From Mycobacterium sp. JS623 (lineage in GTDB: Bacteria; Actinomycetota; Actinomycetes; Mycobacteriales; Mycobacteriaceae): a stretch of DNA of 64,000 nt. A program made the position numbers and the translations under genes. The DNA lies in assembly GCF_000328565.1 (NCBI RefSeq), contig NC_019966.1, positions 6,076,001-6,140,000 on the forward strand. Reading direction: 5' to 3'. The notes beneath the pieces are model-generated. The model was given only the letters and a program-made list of their open reading frames with translations. It was not told where the DNA came from and did no database searches. Shown one piece after another: positions 32,025-40,081 of this stretch (positions are counted from its first letter, which is position 1; each line of letters begins with the position of its first letter).

Positions 32025-32095
32025 CGACGATTACCGCCGATCCGACAGCGTACACAGGGGTAACAGGCGAAGGCAAAGCGCAGGTGAGCGACCCA

Positions 32096-32101
32096 TAAAC
32101 T
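32096..32101 (+). promoter_or_regulatory. -10 box TAAACT, leaderless
   Basis: TAAACT followed by 6 nt and GTG 32108, the start of the aminotransferase gene. It fits the TANNNT leaderless pattern. Confidence 0.5.
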
Positions 32102-32107
32102 GGTCAG

Positions 32108-33166
32108 GTGACCGCCCGCCTACGACCCGAACTGGCCGATCTGCCCGCCTACACCCCTGGCAAGACCGTGCCGGGCGCGATCAAGATCGCCAGCAACGAG
32201 ACCGTGTACGGGCCCCTGCCGAGCGTGCGGGCCGCCATCGTGAAGGCCGCCGACACCATCAACCGGTACCCGGATAACGGGTACGTGGAGCTGAAGGAAC
32301 GGCTGGCCAAGCATATAGACGGAGGGGCGTTCGCTCCTGAATATTTCTCGGTGGGTTGCGGGTCGGTCAGCCTGTGCCAGCAGCTGATCCAGATCACCTC
32401 GACCGTCGGCGACGAGGTGCTGTTCGGCTGGCGCAGCTTCGAGATCTACCCGCTGCAGGTCCGCACTGCGGGCGCGACGCCCGTGCAGGTGCCGCTGACC
32501 GATTACACCTTCGACCTCGACGCGATGCTTGCCGCGATCACCGATCGCACCCGGCTGATCTTCGTGTGCAATCCGAACAACCCGACCAGCACGGTCGTCG
32601 ACCCCGACGCGCTGGCCCGGTTCGTTGAGGCCGTGCCACCGCACATCGTGATCGCCCTCGATGAGGCCTACGTCGAATACATCCGCGACGGCCTGGTGCC
32701 CGACAGCTTTGGGCTAGTCCGCAAGCACAGCAATGTCGTTGTGCTGCGGACATTTTCGAAGGCCTACGGGTTGGCCGGGCTCCGGATCGGCTACGCGGTG
32801 GCCGATCCGGACATCATCGCCGCCCTGAGCAAGGTCTACGTGCCGTTCACCGCGACCAGCATCTCGCAGGCCGCGGCCATCGCGTCACTCGACGCGGCGG
32901 ACGAACTACTGGCCCGCACTGATGCCGTCATCGCCGAACGCGTCCGTGTCACCGCCGCTTTGCGCGATGCCGGATACACCGTGCCGCCGTCGCAGGCCAA
33001 CTTCCTCTGGCTGCCACTGCCCGGCCGCGCTCAGGAGTTCGCCAACGACTCCGCGAACAACCGCGTGATCGTCCGCCCCTACGGCGAGGACGGCGTGCGC
33101 GTCACGGTCGCCGCGCCGCCCGAGAACGACGCGTTCCTCGCAGTCGCCACTGGCTGGAACCGCTAA
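32108..33166 (+). CDS. hisC2: Aromatic/histidinol-phosphate aminotransferase
   Basis: Encodes 352 residues from GTG 32108. It is a fold-type I PLP enzyme with substrate-entry SNETVYGPLPS, CNPNNPTS, ALDEAYVEY and PLP lysine in RTFSKAYGLAGLR. It matches Rv3772 (hisC2, also called pat), the aromatic amino-acid aminotransferase that completes phenylalanine and tyrosine synthesis after prephenate steps such as TyrA. Its stop overlaps the convergent gene by 4 bp. Confidence 0.88.
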   Translation: MTARLRPELADLPAYTPGKTVPGAIKIASNETVYGPLPSVRAAIVKAADTINRYPDNGYVELKERLAKHIDGGAFAPEYFSVGCGSVSLCQQLIQITSTVGDEVLFGWRSFEIYPLQVRTAGATPVQVPLTDYTFDLDAMLAAITDRTRLIFVCNPNNPTSTVVDPDALARFVEAVPPHIVIALDEAYVEYIRDGLVPDSFGLVRKHSNVVVLRTFSKAYGLAGLRIGYAVADPDIIAALSKVYVPFTATSISQAAAIASLDAADELLARTDAVIAERVRVTAALRDAGYTVPPSQANFLWLPLPGRAQEFANDSANNRVIVRPYGEDGVRVTVAAPPENDAFLAVATGWNR

Positions 33167-33744
33167 CGCGGCTTCCGGCCCGTGTACGCGATCAGCCGGT
33201 CCAAGGCGCCCGCATCCGCGGCTACATCGATCGGATCGTCGAATCCGACGTCAGTGCGGCCGCTTGGCGTGATGATCGTCTTGGCCAGACCCAACACGTA
33301 GTCGGACAGCGAATCGGGCGCCGTCACCTCCCGCCCGGTCGCCTTCGCGTAATCCCAAGCGTGGACCAGGAATTCGAGGCTCAGGATGCCTGCCATCATC
33401 TTGGCGGGCGCCTCCCCAGACCGGAACGGTACGTTTCCCTCCAGGCCGTGTCTGTGCCAGGCGTCCACCGCCGGTCTTGCAGCCAGTACAACCTGCCGCT
33501 CGACCGAGTCGGATTTGTCGCGCTCGGGAAACTGGGCACCGGCCATCCCTCCGATCGTGGTGATCGAGTTCATCAGGTGATCGGTCAGTGCAGCGACGTC
33601 GAACTTTCGGCAGGGCGTCTGTTTGGACTCGTCGTCTTTGGCGATGCCGTGCAACACGTGCACCAGCACAGCCAGCGTCGCTTCGGCGCTTTCCAGTTCG
33701 TCTGTCGGTGGTGAATCAGGTCCAGGACGCAAGTCGTTGGGCAT
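33163..33744 (-). CDS. TIGR03086-type (DinB/maleylpyruvate isomerase fold) protein
   Basis: Encodes 193 residues. A four-helix-bundle metal-binding family is indicated by the helices around VHVLHGIAKD, DVAALTDHLMNSITTIG (His ligand) and FLVHAWDYAKATG (second His). Members are thought to use mycothiol, but this one's reaction is unknown (Rv3773c position). TAGCGT lies 6 nt before the ATG (33751-33756), suggesting leaderless expression. Confidence 0.8.
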   Translation of the reverse strand: MPNDLRPGPDSPPTDELESAEATLAVLVHVLHGIAKDDESKQTPCRKFDVAALTDHLMNSITTIGGMAGAQFPERDKSDSVERQVVLAARPAVDAWHRHGLEGNVPFRSGEAPAKMMAGILSLEFLVHAWDYAKATGREVTAPDSLSDYVLGLAKTIITPSGRTDVGFDDPIDVAADAGALDRLIAYTGRKPR

Positions 33745-33784
33745 GCCCTCACGCTACGACCCGGCAGCGCTTATCGTTCACGAG

Positions 33785-34225
33785 ATGAGGACGCACGTTT
33801 TGGTGGTCGCCGGAACCGCTCTGATCCTCGCGGGCCTGACCGTCGGCTGCGAGCGCTCCACACCCGGCACCGTCGCGATGACGACCCAGCCGGGGCCGCC
33901 GCTCACGTCCACCCGGTCGCCGAGCACGACGATGCCCGGGCTGCCCGGCATCCCGATCCCAAACATTCCGTTCCCCGGTTTCCCAAAGAACACCGATGTT
34001 CCCGTGGTGCCCGCGCCGCCCAATGCACTGACCATGAGCTGCGGCGAGTTCAACAAACTCGACGAGGCCACCCGGCTGGCCGTGATCCGCGAAATCCTCA
34101 AACAGGAGAACAACCCGCTGGGCCCCAACGGCGAGTCCGTCGGCCAGATGCTCGTCGAAGCTGCCTGCCAGTTCCTGCCGCAGGCCACCGTCAGCGAGGT
34201 GCTGATGGGGCGGCCGCCTCGCTGA
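33785..34225 (+). CDS. Putative lipoprotein
   Basis: Encodes 146 residues from ATG 33785, with TATCGT ending 7 nt upstream. The signal peptide ends in lipobox LTVGC (Cys about 20). A Pro/Thr-rich low-complexity stretch (GLPGIPIPNIPFPGFPK) then leads to a small helical domain with two Cys (MSCGEFNKLD, EAACQFLP). It is probably anchored to the outer face of the membrane. No function is known; the folded domain is reminiscent of other small mycobacterial exported domains. Confidence 0.7.
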   Translation: MRTHVLVVAGTALILAGLTVGCERSTPGTVAMTTQPGPPLTSTRSPSTTMPGLPGIPIPNIPFPGFPKNTDVPVVPAPPNALTMSCGEFNKLDEATRLAVIREILKQENNPLGPNGESVGQMLVEAACQFLPQATVSEVLMGRPPR

Positions 34226-34244
34226 CTGGCTAGCCTTCTGGCAC

Positions 34245-35069
34245 ATGGGCGATGCTTATGAATCCGTCACCGTCGACATCGAGGACCACGTCGCGCAGGT
34301 GACGCTGGTCGGTCCCGGCAAGGGCAATGCGATGGGCCCGGCGTTCTGGGCGGAAATGCCCGAGGTGTTCGCCAAGCTCGATGCCGACCCCGACGTTCGC
34401 GCGATCGTGCTGACGGGCTCGGGCAGTAACTTCAGCTACGGCCTGGACCTGCCCGCGATGGGCGGCTCGTTGGCCGGGGTGCTCGGCGGGGGCGCATCGG
34501 CCAAACCGCGGGCCGACTTTCACGCCATGATTCTGCGGATGCAAAAGGCGATGAACGCCGTCGCCGACTGCCGCACCCCGACCATCGCGTCGGTACACGG
34601 CTGGTGCATCGGGGGCGGGGTCGACCTGATCTCCGCGGTCGACATCCGCTACGCCAGTGCGGATGCGAAGTTCTCGGTGCGCGAGGTCAAGTTGGCGATC
34701 GTGGCCGACATGGGAAGCCTCGCCCGACTCCCGCTGATTCTGAACGACGGGCATCTGCGCGAATTGGCGTTGACGGGCAAGGACATTGACGCGGCGCGTG
34801 CCGAGAAGATCGGTCTCGTCAACGACGTCTACGCCGACGCCGACGCGTCGCTGGCCGCCGCGAGCGAGACGGCCGCCGAAATCGCAGCCAACCCGCCGCT
34901 GGTCGTCAACGGCATCAAGGACGTACTCGATCAGCAGCGCATCGCCCGCGTTTCGGAGAGCCTGCGATATGTGGCGGCGTGGAACGCCGCGTTTCTGCCG
35001 TCGAAGGATCTGACCGAGGGGCTGACCGCGACGTTCAAAAAGCGGCCGCCGAACTTCACCGGCGAATAG
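34245..35069 (+). CDS. echA21: Enoyl-CoA hydratase/isomerase family protein
   Basis: Encodes 274 residues. It is a crotonase fold with the oxyanion-hole segments SYGLDLPAMGG and GWCIGGGVDL. In the second active-site position VREVKLAIVADMGSL keeps the Glu and Asp pattern of dienoyl-CoA isomerase-like members. The reaction is hydration or isomerisation of acyl-CoA double bonds. TAGCCT lies 8 nt upstream of the ATG. Orthologue of Rv3774. Confidence 0.85.
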   Translation: MGDAYESVTVDIEDHVAQVTLVGPGKGNAMGPAFWAEMPEVFAKLDADPDVRAIVLTGSGSNFSYGLDLPAMGGSLAGVLGGGASAKPRADFHAMILRMQKAMNAVADCRTPTIASVHGWCIGGGVDLISAVDIRYASADAKFSVREVKLAIVADMGSLARLPLILNDGHLRELALTGKDIDAARAEKIGLVNDVYADADASLAAASETAAEIAANPPLVVNGIKDVLDQQRIARVSESLRYVAAWNAAFLPSKDLTEGLTATFKKRPPNFTGE

Positions 35070-35203
35070 TTATCCGCCCGTCTACTTGCGAAAACACTTC
35101 GAGGAAGCGGCCAGTTCGCCAACGTGAACGCCCGCGGTGTCTCGGATCGCTTCGCGGGCGGGGGGTTACGCGTGGCAGTTGGGCCGAACGTTCGCGCGTG
35201 GGT

Positions 35204-36112
35204 TCAGCGAGATATCGGCGTCCAGCCCAGTTCCGCCTTGGCCTTCGCGTTGGACAACGGCAACCAGGTATCGCCGAACGCGATTGCCCCGTAAGGAGCA
35301 ACGAGCCCGAACAGCCGCCGCGGTATCGGCAACGGCTTGGGCCGGTGCAGTGCCGCGGCGAGCTCGCGGATGTAGTCGCCGAACGATTGCGGTCGGTCGT
35401 CGACGATGTTGTAGATCTGGCCGCCGCGACCCTTGTCAACCGCGTCGGCCGTGGCCTTGGCGACGTCGTCGATGTGAATCCATGAGACGATGCCGTTGCC
35501 GGTCACGGCGGGCAGTGCCCACCACTTCACCAGCCGGGTGAACAGCTCGTCGTGCGGGACACCCGGGCCGTAGAAAGCGCCGTAGCGCAACACGATTCCC
35601 TCGGTGTCCGTGTGCTCGCCTGACGTGAGCACCGTCTGCTCCATGTCACGCAGCGCCTTGAGCATGGCTTCACCGCCGGGCGGCGGCGGTCCGGGATACG
35701 GGTCGGACTCGTCCATCCGTGCCGGCCCATCCGACGGGTATCCATAGGCGAAGATCACCGACTCCGCGACGATTCGACGCACGCCGGCACGTTGAGCTGC
35801 CGCCACCAGGTTCGGCGCCCCGCGCCCCCACAGTGCTCGCGCTGGCTCGAAGTCCTTGAGCCGCATGGGTCCCCGCTTCGGCAGCGTGGTCAACAGGCTG
35901 ACCACGACCTCGGGCTGGATGTCGGCGACCGTAGCGCTGATCTGGTCGGCATCGAAGACGTCGGCGACCACCGGTTTGGCGCCTGCCTGTTCGATCTGCG
36001 GTGTCTTCGACGACTGCCGGGTCAGCCCGACGACGTCGTGGCCGCGGGCATTCAGCTCGCGCAGGAGCGGAAGTCCCGGCACGCTGGTGGCGCCTGCTAC
36101 CAATATCCTCAT
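35204..36112 (-). CDS. NAD-dependent epimerase/dehydratase family protein
   Basis: Encodes 302 residues from ATG 36112, which overlaps the stop of the membrane protein gene (ATGA); a longer frame to 36310 is antisense. Extended SDR: N-terminal nucleotide motif VAGATSVPG, a degenerate version of GxxGxxG, ILRYGAFYGPG and SWIHIDDVAKAT. The classical YxxxK is not obvious, so it may be a non-catalytic or atypical member. Substrate unknown. Confidence 0.75.
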   Translation of the reverse strand: MRILVAGATSVPGLPLLRELNARGHDVVGLTRQSSKTPQIEQAGAKPVVADVFDADQISATVADIQPEVVVSLLTTLPKRGPMRLKDFEPARALWGRGAPNLVAAAQRAGVRRIVAESVIFAYGYPSDGPARMDESDPYPGPPPPGGEAMLKALRDMEQTVLTSGEHTDTEGIVLRYGAFYGPGVPHDELFTRLVKWWALPAVTGNGIVSWIHIDDVAKATADAVDKGRGGQIYNIVDDRPQSFGDYIRELAAALHRPKPLPIPRRLFGLVAPYGAIAFGDTWLPLSNAKAKAELGWTPISR

Positions 36113-36519
36113 CGGCTCTTCTGTCCGGCGATGCTGGCGCGCAACGCAATTGCAAGGAAGACGGTGGTCACCACCAGCCCTGCGGCCTCCAGCCAGCCGA
36201 CCGACTCTCCTGCTGCGTGATGCGGGTCGATGATGTGGCTGACGGCGTGCAGGCCCCAGTGCACAGTGGCGAACGCCAGCGCGGGCACTCGCCACGACGG
36301 CCATCGCCACGCGGCCAGCATCATCAGACCAAGCGGAAACTCGAACGAAGCATTGTCGAGGATGTAGTGGTCGTTGCGGACGCCGAAGCTTCCGAGCGTT
36401 TCGAAGAACGTCCCTGGCGCGAAGAACATGAAGAGCCCGAGGGCCACCGAGTACGCCCCGAACACGATCAGAATCACCTCGACATAGCGGGTGCTCGTAC
36501 GCATGGGTGTCGTCGTCAT
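36109..36519 (-). CDS. Four-helix integral membrane protein
   Basis: Encodes 136 residues with four hydrophobic helices (VILIVFGAYSVALGLFMFF, FPLGLMMLAAW, ALAFATVHWGLHAVSHII, AAGLVVTTVFLAIAL). The HWGLHAVSH pattern might bind metal or haem. TAGCGT ends 6 nt before the ATG (36526-36531). It is coupled to the epimerase-like gene. Function unknown. Confidence 0.72.
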   Translation of the reverse strand: MTTTPMRTSTRYVEVILIVFGAYSVALGLFMFFAPGTFFETLGSFGVRNDHYILDNASFEFPLGLMMLAAWRWPSWRVPALAFATVHWGLHAVSHIIDPHHAAGESVGWLEAAGLVVTTVFLAIALRASIAGQKSR

Positions 36520-36565
36520 ATCGTCACGCTAGTTCCTCAATGGCCTCACGATAGGCTCCACTTTG

Positions 36566-36884
36566 ATGGCGATTTCGGGTACCAATTCTGGTCCGGAGCT
36601 GCTGGTCGAACTCGACCGTGCGGCGCCAGAACCTCTGCATCGCCAGCTCACCAACGGTCTGCGCGACGCGATCCGCACCGGACGATTGGCGCCCGAGACG
36701 CGGCTGCCGTCGGCGCGTTGGCAGCCTGCCGCGCGGCGCGAATGCGAGTCAAGGTCGAGCCGCTGGCGCCCTGCTATGCCGAATCCGGCTCCGCACCGCC
36801 GGGTTTGACGCTGGGCTATGCAAACCTCCCACCGAGTCGCAGATCGTCGCCGGCGTGGAGGCACTCGCGCAGGCTGTCCGGTGA
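36566..36884 (+). pseudogene. Remnant of a MocR/PdxR-type regulator
   Basis: The N-terminal part reads ELDRAAPEPLHRQLTNGL and RDAIRTGRLAPETRLPSAR, the winged-helix start of MocR (GntR plus aminotransferase) proteins. Soon after, other frames give SAPPGLTLGYANLPP and then SQIVAGVEALAQAVR, the typical C-terminus of the same family. The roughly 350-residue middle is missing and at least one frameshift is present. An intact relative is encoded at 46576. Confidence 0.65.
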
Positions 36885-37039
36885 CTACGCGGTATCGGAG
36901 GGCCGATACGTCAGCACGAACTGCAGCGGTGCCCCGCCGCCGAAATTCGTGATAGCGGCACCGACAATTTCCGTCCGCGGAATTCACCGCGCCCGGCGTT
37001 TTGCTCGTTGTATTTCCGCAAGCGTCAATTCGGGTAGGG

Positions 37040-37126
37040 CGGTGGCGGAGGGATTTGAACCCCCGGACGGTTTTAGCCGTCTCTCGCTTTCAAGGCGAGT
37101 GCATTAGGCCGCTCTGCCACGCCACC
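37040..37126 (-). tRNA. tRNA-Ser (TGA anticodon)
   Basis: An 87-nt class II tRNA on the minus strand; acceptor arms GGTGGCG/CGCCACC are identical to those of the tRNA-Ser(CGA) gene, anticodon loop CTTGAAA (TGA), T-arm GGTTCAAATCC. No integrase lies beside this copy. Confidence 0.95.
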
Positions 37127-37170
37127 GCCGACAAGATTACGGGGTGGTGGTGGTCGAGCCTTGATATGGG

Positions 37171-37683
37171 CTAGACGCGGCCGAGTTTGGCCGGCGGCGC
37201 ACCTGCCTTCAGTGCGACATTGATCCGCCGGCAGTTCTCGCCCATCGCAGCGATCTGCGGGCGAGACAATCTGCCGAGGAAATGTGCACGCACCCCCTGG
37301 CCGTAGGTGAGCATCGCCTCGGTCACCGCGGCGCGCCCGTCCTCGGTGATGGTGGCGAGGACGCCTCGGCCGTCATCAGGGCTGGCACCGCGGCGTACTA
37401 GGCCCTGCAGTTCCAAGCGCCGAATCTGCCGGGTTACCCGGCTCGGCAATGACATCAGGCCGTCGGCGAGATCCCCCATGCGCGCCGAGCCAGTCGCGGA
37501 CTTGTCCAACATGTCAAGCAGGCGCACGTCATTGAGCGTCAGATGGTGCGCGTCTACCAGCGACCGGTTCAGGGTCGCGTACATCCTCAACGCTGAGTCG
37601 AGGAAGTTTTGCCACGACCTCTGTTCAGCGATGTCTAACCCAGGCATCTCACTAGCAGTACGCCCGGCGATCATCCCCTCCAT
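37171..37683 (-). CDS. MarR-family transcriptional regulator
   Basis: Encodes 170 residues from ATG 37683, which follows TACTAT by 6 nt (leaderless); ATG 37674 is an alternative. The winged helix spans about residues 45-125: LTLNDVRLLDMLDK, MGDLADGLMSLPSRVTRQI and the wing GASPDDGRGVLATIT. It is divergent from the quinone oxidoreductase gene 77 bp away, so that gene is the likely target, possibly in response to quinones or aromatic compounds. Confidence 0.85.
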   Translation of the reverse strand: MEGMIAGRTASEMPGLDIAEQRSWQNFLDSALRMYATLNRSLVDAHHLTLNDVRLLDMLDKSATGSARMGDLADGLMSLPSRVTRQIRRLELQGLVRRGASPDDGRGVLATITEDGRAAVTEAMLTYGQGVRAHFLGRLSRPQIAAMGENCRRINVALKAGAPPAKLGRV

Positions 37684-37760
37684 TTCGCTATAGTAAAACA
37701 GGCAAGCATTGCTGCGGGACGGAATGCATACCGCATTCCGCGCATAGTAGCGTTACCCCA

Positions 37761-38735
37761 ATGCGTGCGATCGTGGCGGAAGCAGCCGATCAGCTCACCT
37801 GGCAAGAAGTCCCGGACATCGCGCCTGAGGTCGGCGAAATCCTCATCGAAGTAAGTGCTGCGGGTGTCAACCGAGCTGACCTACTGCAGGCGGCCGGGAA
37901 CTATCCACCGCCTCCCGGGGCCAGCCAGATCATCGGACTCGAGGTGTCCGGGACAGTCGCAGCGGTCGGTGACGAAGTCACCCAATGGGCCGTCGGGCAA
38001 CAAGTCTGTGCTTTGCTGGCAGGCGGGGGCTACGCGGAATTTGTCGCCGCTCCGGCCGGCCAGGTGATGCCGGTGCCCGAAGGTGTGCCGCTACAGCACG
38101 CCGCCGCGTTACCCGAAGTGGCCTGCACCGTCTGGTCCAACCTGATCATGACGGCGGATTTGGCCGGCGGTCAACTGCTGCTGATCCACGGCGGCAGCAG
38201 CGGCATCGGCACACATGGCATCCAGGTGGCGCGCGCGCTCGGGGCCAGGGTGGCCGTGACGGCGGGGGCGCAGAACAAACTCGACCTGTGCACCGAGCTT
38301 GGCGCCGAAATCACCATCAACTACCGCGACGAAGACTTTGTCGAGCGGATCCGCGGCGAAGGCGGCGCGAACGTGATTCTCGACATCATGGGTGCCAAGT
38401 ACCTCGACCGCAATGTCGATGCACTGGCCACGGGTGGGCGGTTGGTGATCATCGGGATGCAGGGCGGTGTGACGGCCGAACTCAACATCGGCAAGCTGCT
38501 CGGCAAGCGAGCCGGCGTCATCGCCACGGGCTTGCGGTCTCGCCCGGTTACTGGGCCCGGCAGCAAGACTGAGATCGTCGAGCAGGTGAGCGCCAACGTC
38601 TGGCCGATGATCGCCAACGGTCAGGTGCGGCCGATCATCGGCGCCGAATTCCCGATCGATCAGGCCAAGGCTGCGCATGAGCTGTTGGCCTCGGGTGAGG
38701 TTTCGGGGAAAATCCTTCTGCGCGTTGGTGATTAG
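37761..38735 (+). CDS. NAD(P)H-quinone oxidoreductase (zinc-free MDR)
   Basis: Encodes 324 residues. GroES-like N-terminus (VNRADLLQAAGNYPPPPG) and Rossmann domain (HGGSSGIGTHGIQ) of the quinone oxidoreductase/PIG3 type; catalytic zinc ligands are absent. It reduces quinones or enoyl groups with NADPH. TAGCGT lies 7 nt before the ATG (37748-37753). Orthologue of Rv3777; probably regulated by the divergent MarR protein. Confidence 0.87.
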   Translation: MRAIVAEAADQLTWQEVPDIAPEVGEILIEVSAAGVNRADLLQAAGNYPPPPGASQIIGLEVSGTVAAVGDEVTQWAVGQQVCALLAGGGYAEFVAAPAGQVMPVPEGVPLQHAAALPEVACTVWSNLIMTADLAGGQLLLIHGGSSGIGTHGIQVARALGARVAVTAGAQNKLDLCTELGAEITINYRDEDFVERIRGEGGANVILDIMGAKYLDRNVDALATGGRLVIIGMQGGVTAELNIGKLLGKRAGVIATGLRSRPVTGPGSKTEIVEQVSANVWPMIANGQVRPIIGAEFPIDQAKAAHELLASGEVSGKILLRVGD

Positions 38736-38759
38736 CGCCCGGCAACCAGGGTGGCGATG

Positions 38760-39956
38760 TCAGCCAAGCGACGCGAGCGCGCGCACCAACTGATCGACCT
38801 CCGCGGTCGTCGTGTAGTGCGCCAAACCGACGGTGACGGCACCGCCAACGTCGTTGACGCCGATGACATCTAGCACGCGCGAGCTGACATTAGAGACGGC
38901 AAGGATGCCGTTGTCGGCCAGCCGTTGCACCACACGTTCTGCAGGCACCTCATTCACCGCGAAGCTCAGCACCGGAATATGCGTCTCGGGCCGTCCGATC
39001 ACCATCACCGTGGACAGGGACCGAAGCGAGGCCAGCAGGTAGTCGAACACCCGGTTCATGTACGTCGACGCGGATTGCATTGAGAGCGAAAGTCGTTCGC
39101 GCCGCGAGCCGCGCGCCGACTCATCCAGACCCGCCAGATACTCGATGCTGGCGACAACGCCTGCGAGCAAGCCGAATTGGTGCGTGCCCACCTCGAGTCG
39201 CGCGGGACCGGTGGCATACGGGTTAAGCGAAACCGAGCTGAACGAGTCGATGAGCGAGGGCTCGCGGAACACCAGCGCACCGATCGGCGGGCCACCCCAT
39301 GCCACTGCGTTCACCGCCACCACGTCGGCGTCGATCTCGTCAATGTCGATCAGCCGGTAGGGCGCTGCCGCAGAGTGATCGACGACGACCAACCCGCCGC
39401 CGTCATGCACCAACTTCGTCACCGCCCGCAGATCTGTCACCGTGCCCAGCGTCGAGGACGCGGACGAAATCGCGACCAGCCGGGTCGACCGCGAGATCAG
39501 ACCCTCCCACTGCCAGGTCGGCAGTTCACCGGTTTCGATGTCGACTTCGGCCCACTTCACTTTGGCGCCATAGCGATTCGCCGCGCGCAACCACGGTGCG
39601 ATGTTCGCCTCGTCGTCGAGGCGGGTCACCACCACCTCGTAGCCAAGACCGACCCGAGACGACGACGCATCGGCCAGCGATGTCAGCAGCACCGCGCGGT
39701 CGGAGCCGAGAACCACGCCCCGCGGGTCCGCGCCCACCAGATCGGCCACCGCCTGGCGCGCAGCCTCCAGCACCGCTGCGCTGCGTTGCGCGGCAGGATG
39801 CGGCCCCACGGGCGTCGGCATCGAACCACGGAATGCGGTGGACACTGCACGGCCGACCGTGTCGGGCAGCAGCATGCCGTTCTGGGCGTCGAAATGCACC
39901 CAACCATCGCCCAATGACGGGTGCAGACCGCGCACCCGGGCGACGTCGTATGCCAT
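38760..39956 (-). CDS. Class V aminotransferase homologue lacking PLP lysine (Rv3778c-like)
   Basis: Encodes 398 residues from ATG 39956. The fold matches cysteine desulfurase/class V aminotransferases ([38 protein letters not shown]). The segment that should carry the PLP-binding Lys before the GP motif reads [13 protein letters not shown], with no Lys, and the usual Gln of the DxxQ region is His. It may therefore be catalytically inactive or use another chemistry. It is divergent from the Rv3779-like gene. Orthologue of Rv3778c by position. Confidence 0.8.
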   Translation of the reverse strand: MAYDVARVRGLHPSLGDGWVHFDAQNGMLLPDTVGRAVSTAFRGSMPTPVGPHPAAQRSAAVLEAARQAVADLVGADPRGVVLGSDRAVLLTSLADASSSRVGLGYEVVVTRLDDEANIAPWLRAANRYGAKVKWAEVDIETGELPTWQWEGLISRSTRLVAISSASSTLGTVTDLRAVTKLVHDGGGLVVVDHSAAAPYRLIDIDEIDADVVAVNAVAWGGPPIGALVFREPSLIDSFSSVSLNPYATGPARLEVGTHQFGLLAGVVASIEYLAGLDESARGSRRERLSLSMQSASTYMNRVFDYLLASLRSLSTVMVIGRPETHIPVLSFAVNEVPAERVVQRLADNGILAVSNVSSRVLDVIGVNDVGGAVTVGLAHYTTTAEVDQLVRALASLG

Positions 39957-40081
39957 GCCAGCCCACCTTAGAGCGTCTGCGAATCCCACAACCCGACACA
40001 ATTTTGGCGGATGCCCGGCCGTGCCCTGTCGCTGCCCATGCCGAGCCCGGACCGAGTCACCTGGGCAGCCATACTAGTGCA

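Noticed and set aside
13549..37126. The identical acceptor arms of tRNA-Ser(CGA) and tRNA-Ser(TGA) as att sites bounding one element
   Set aside because: The genes between them are conserved chromosomal mycobacterial genes in M. tuberculosis order; related serine tRNAs share these arms normally.
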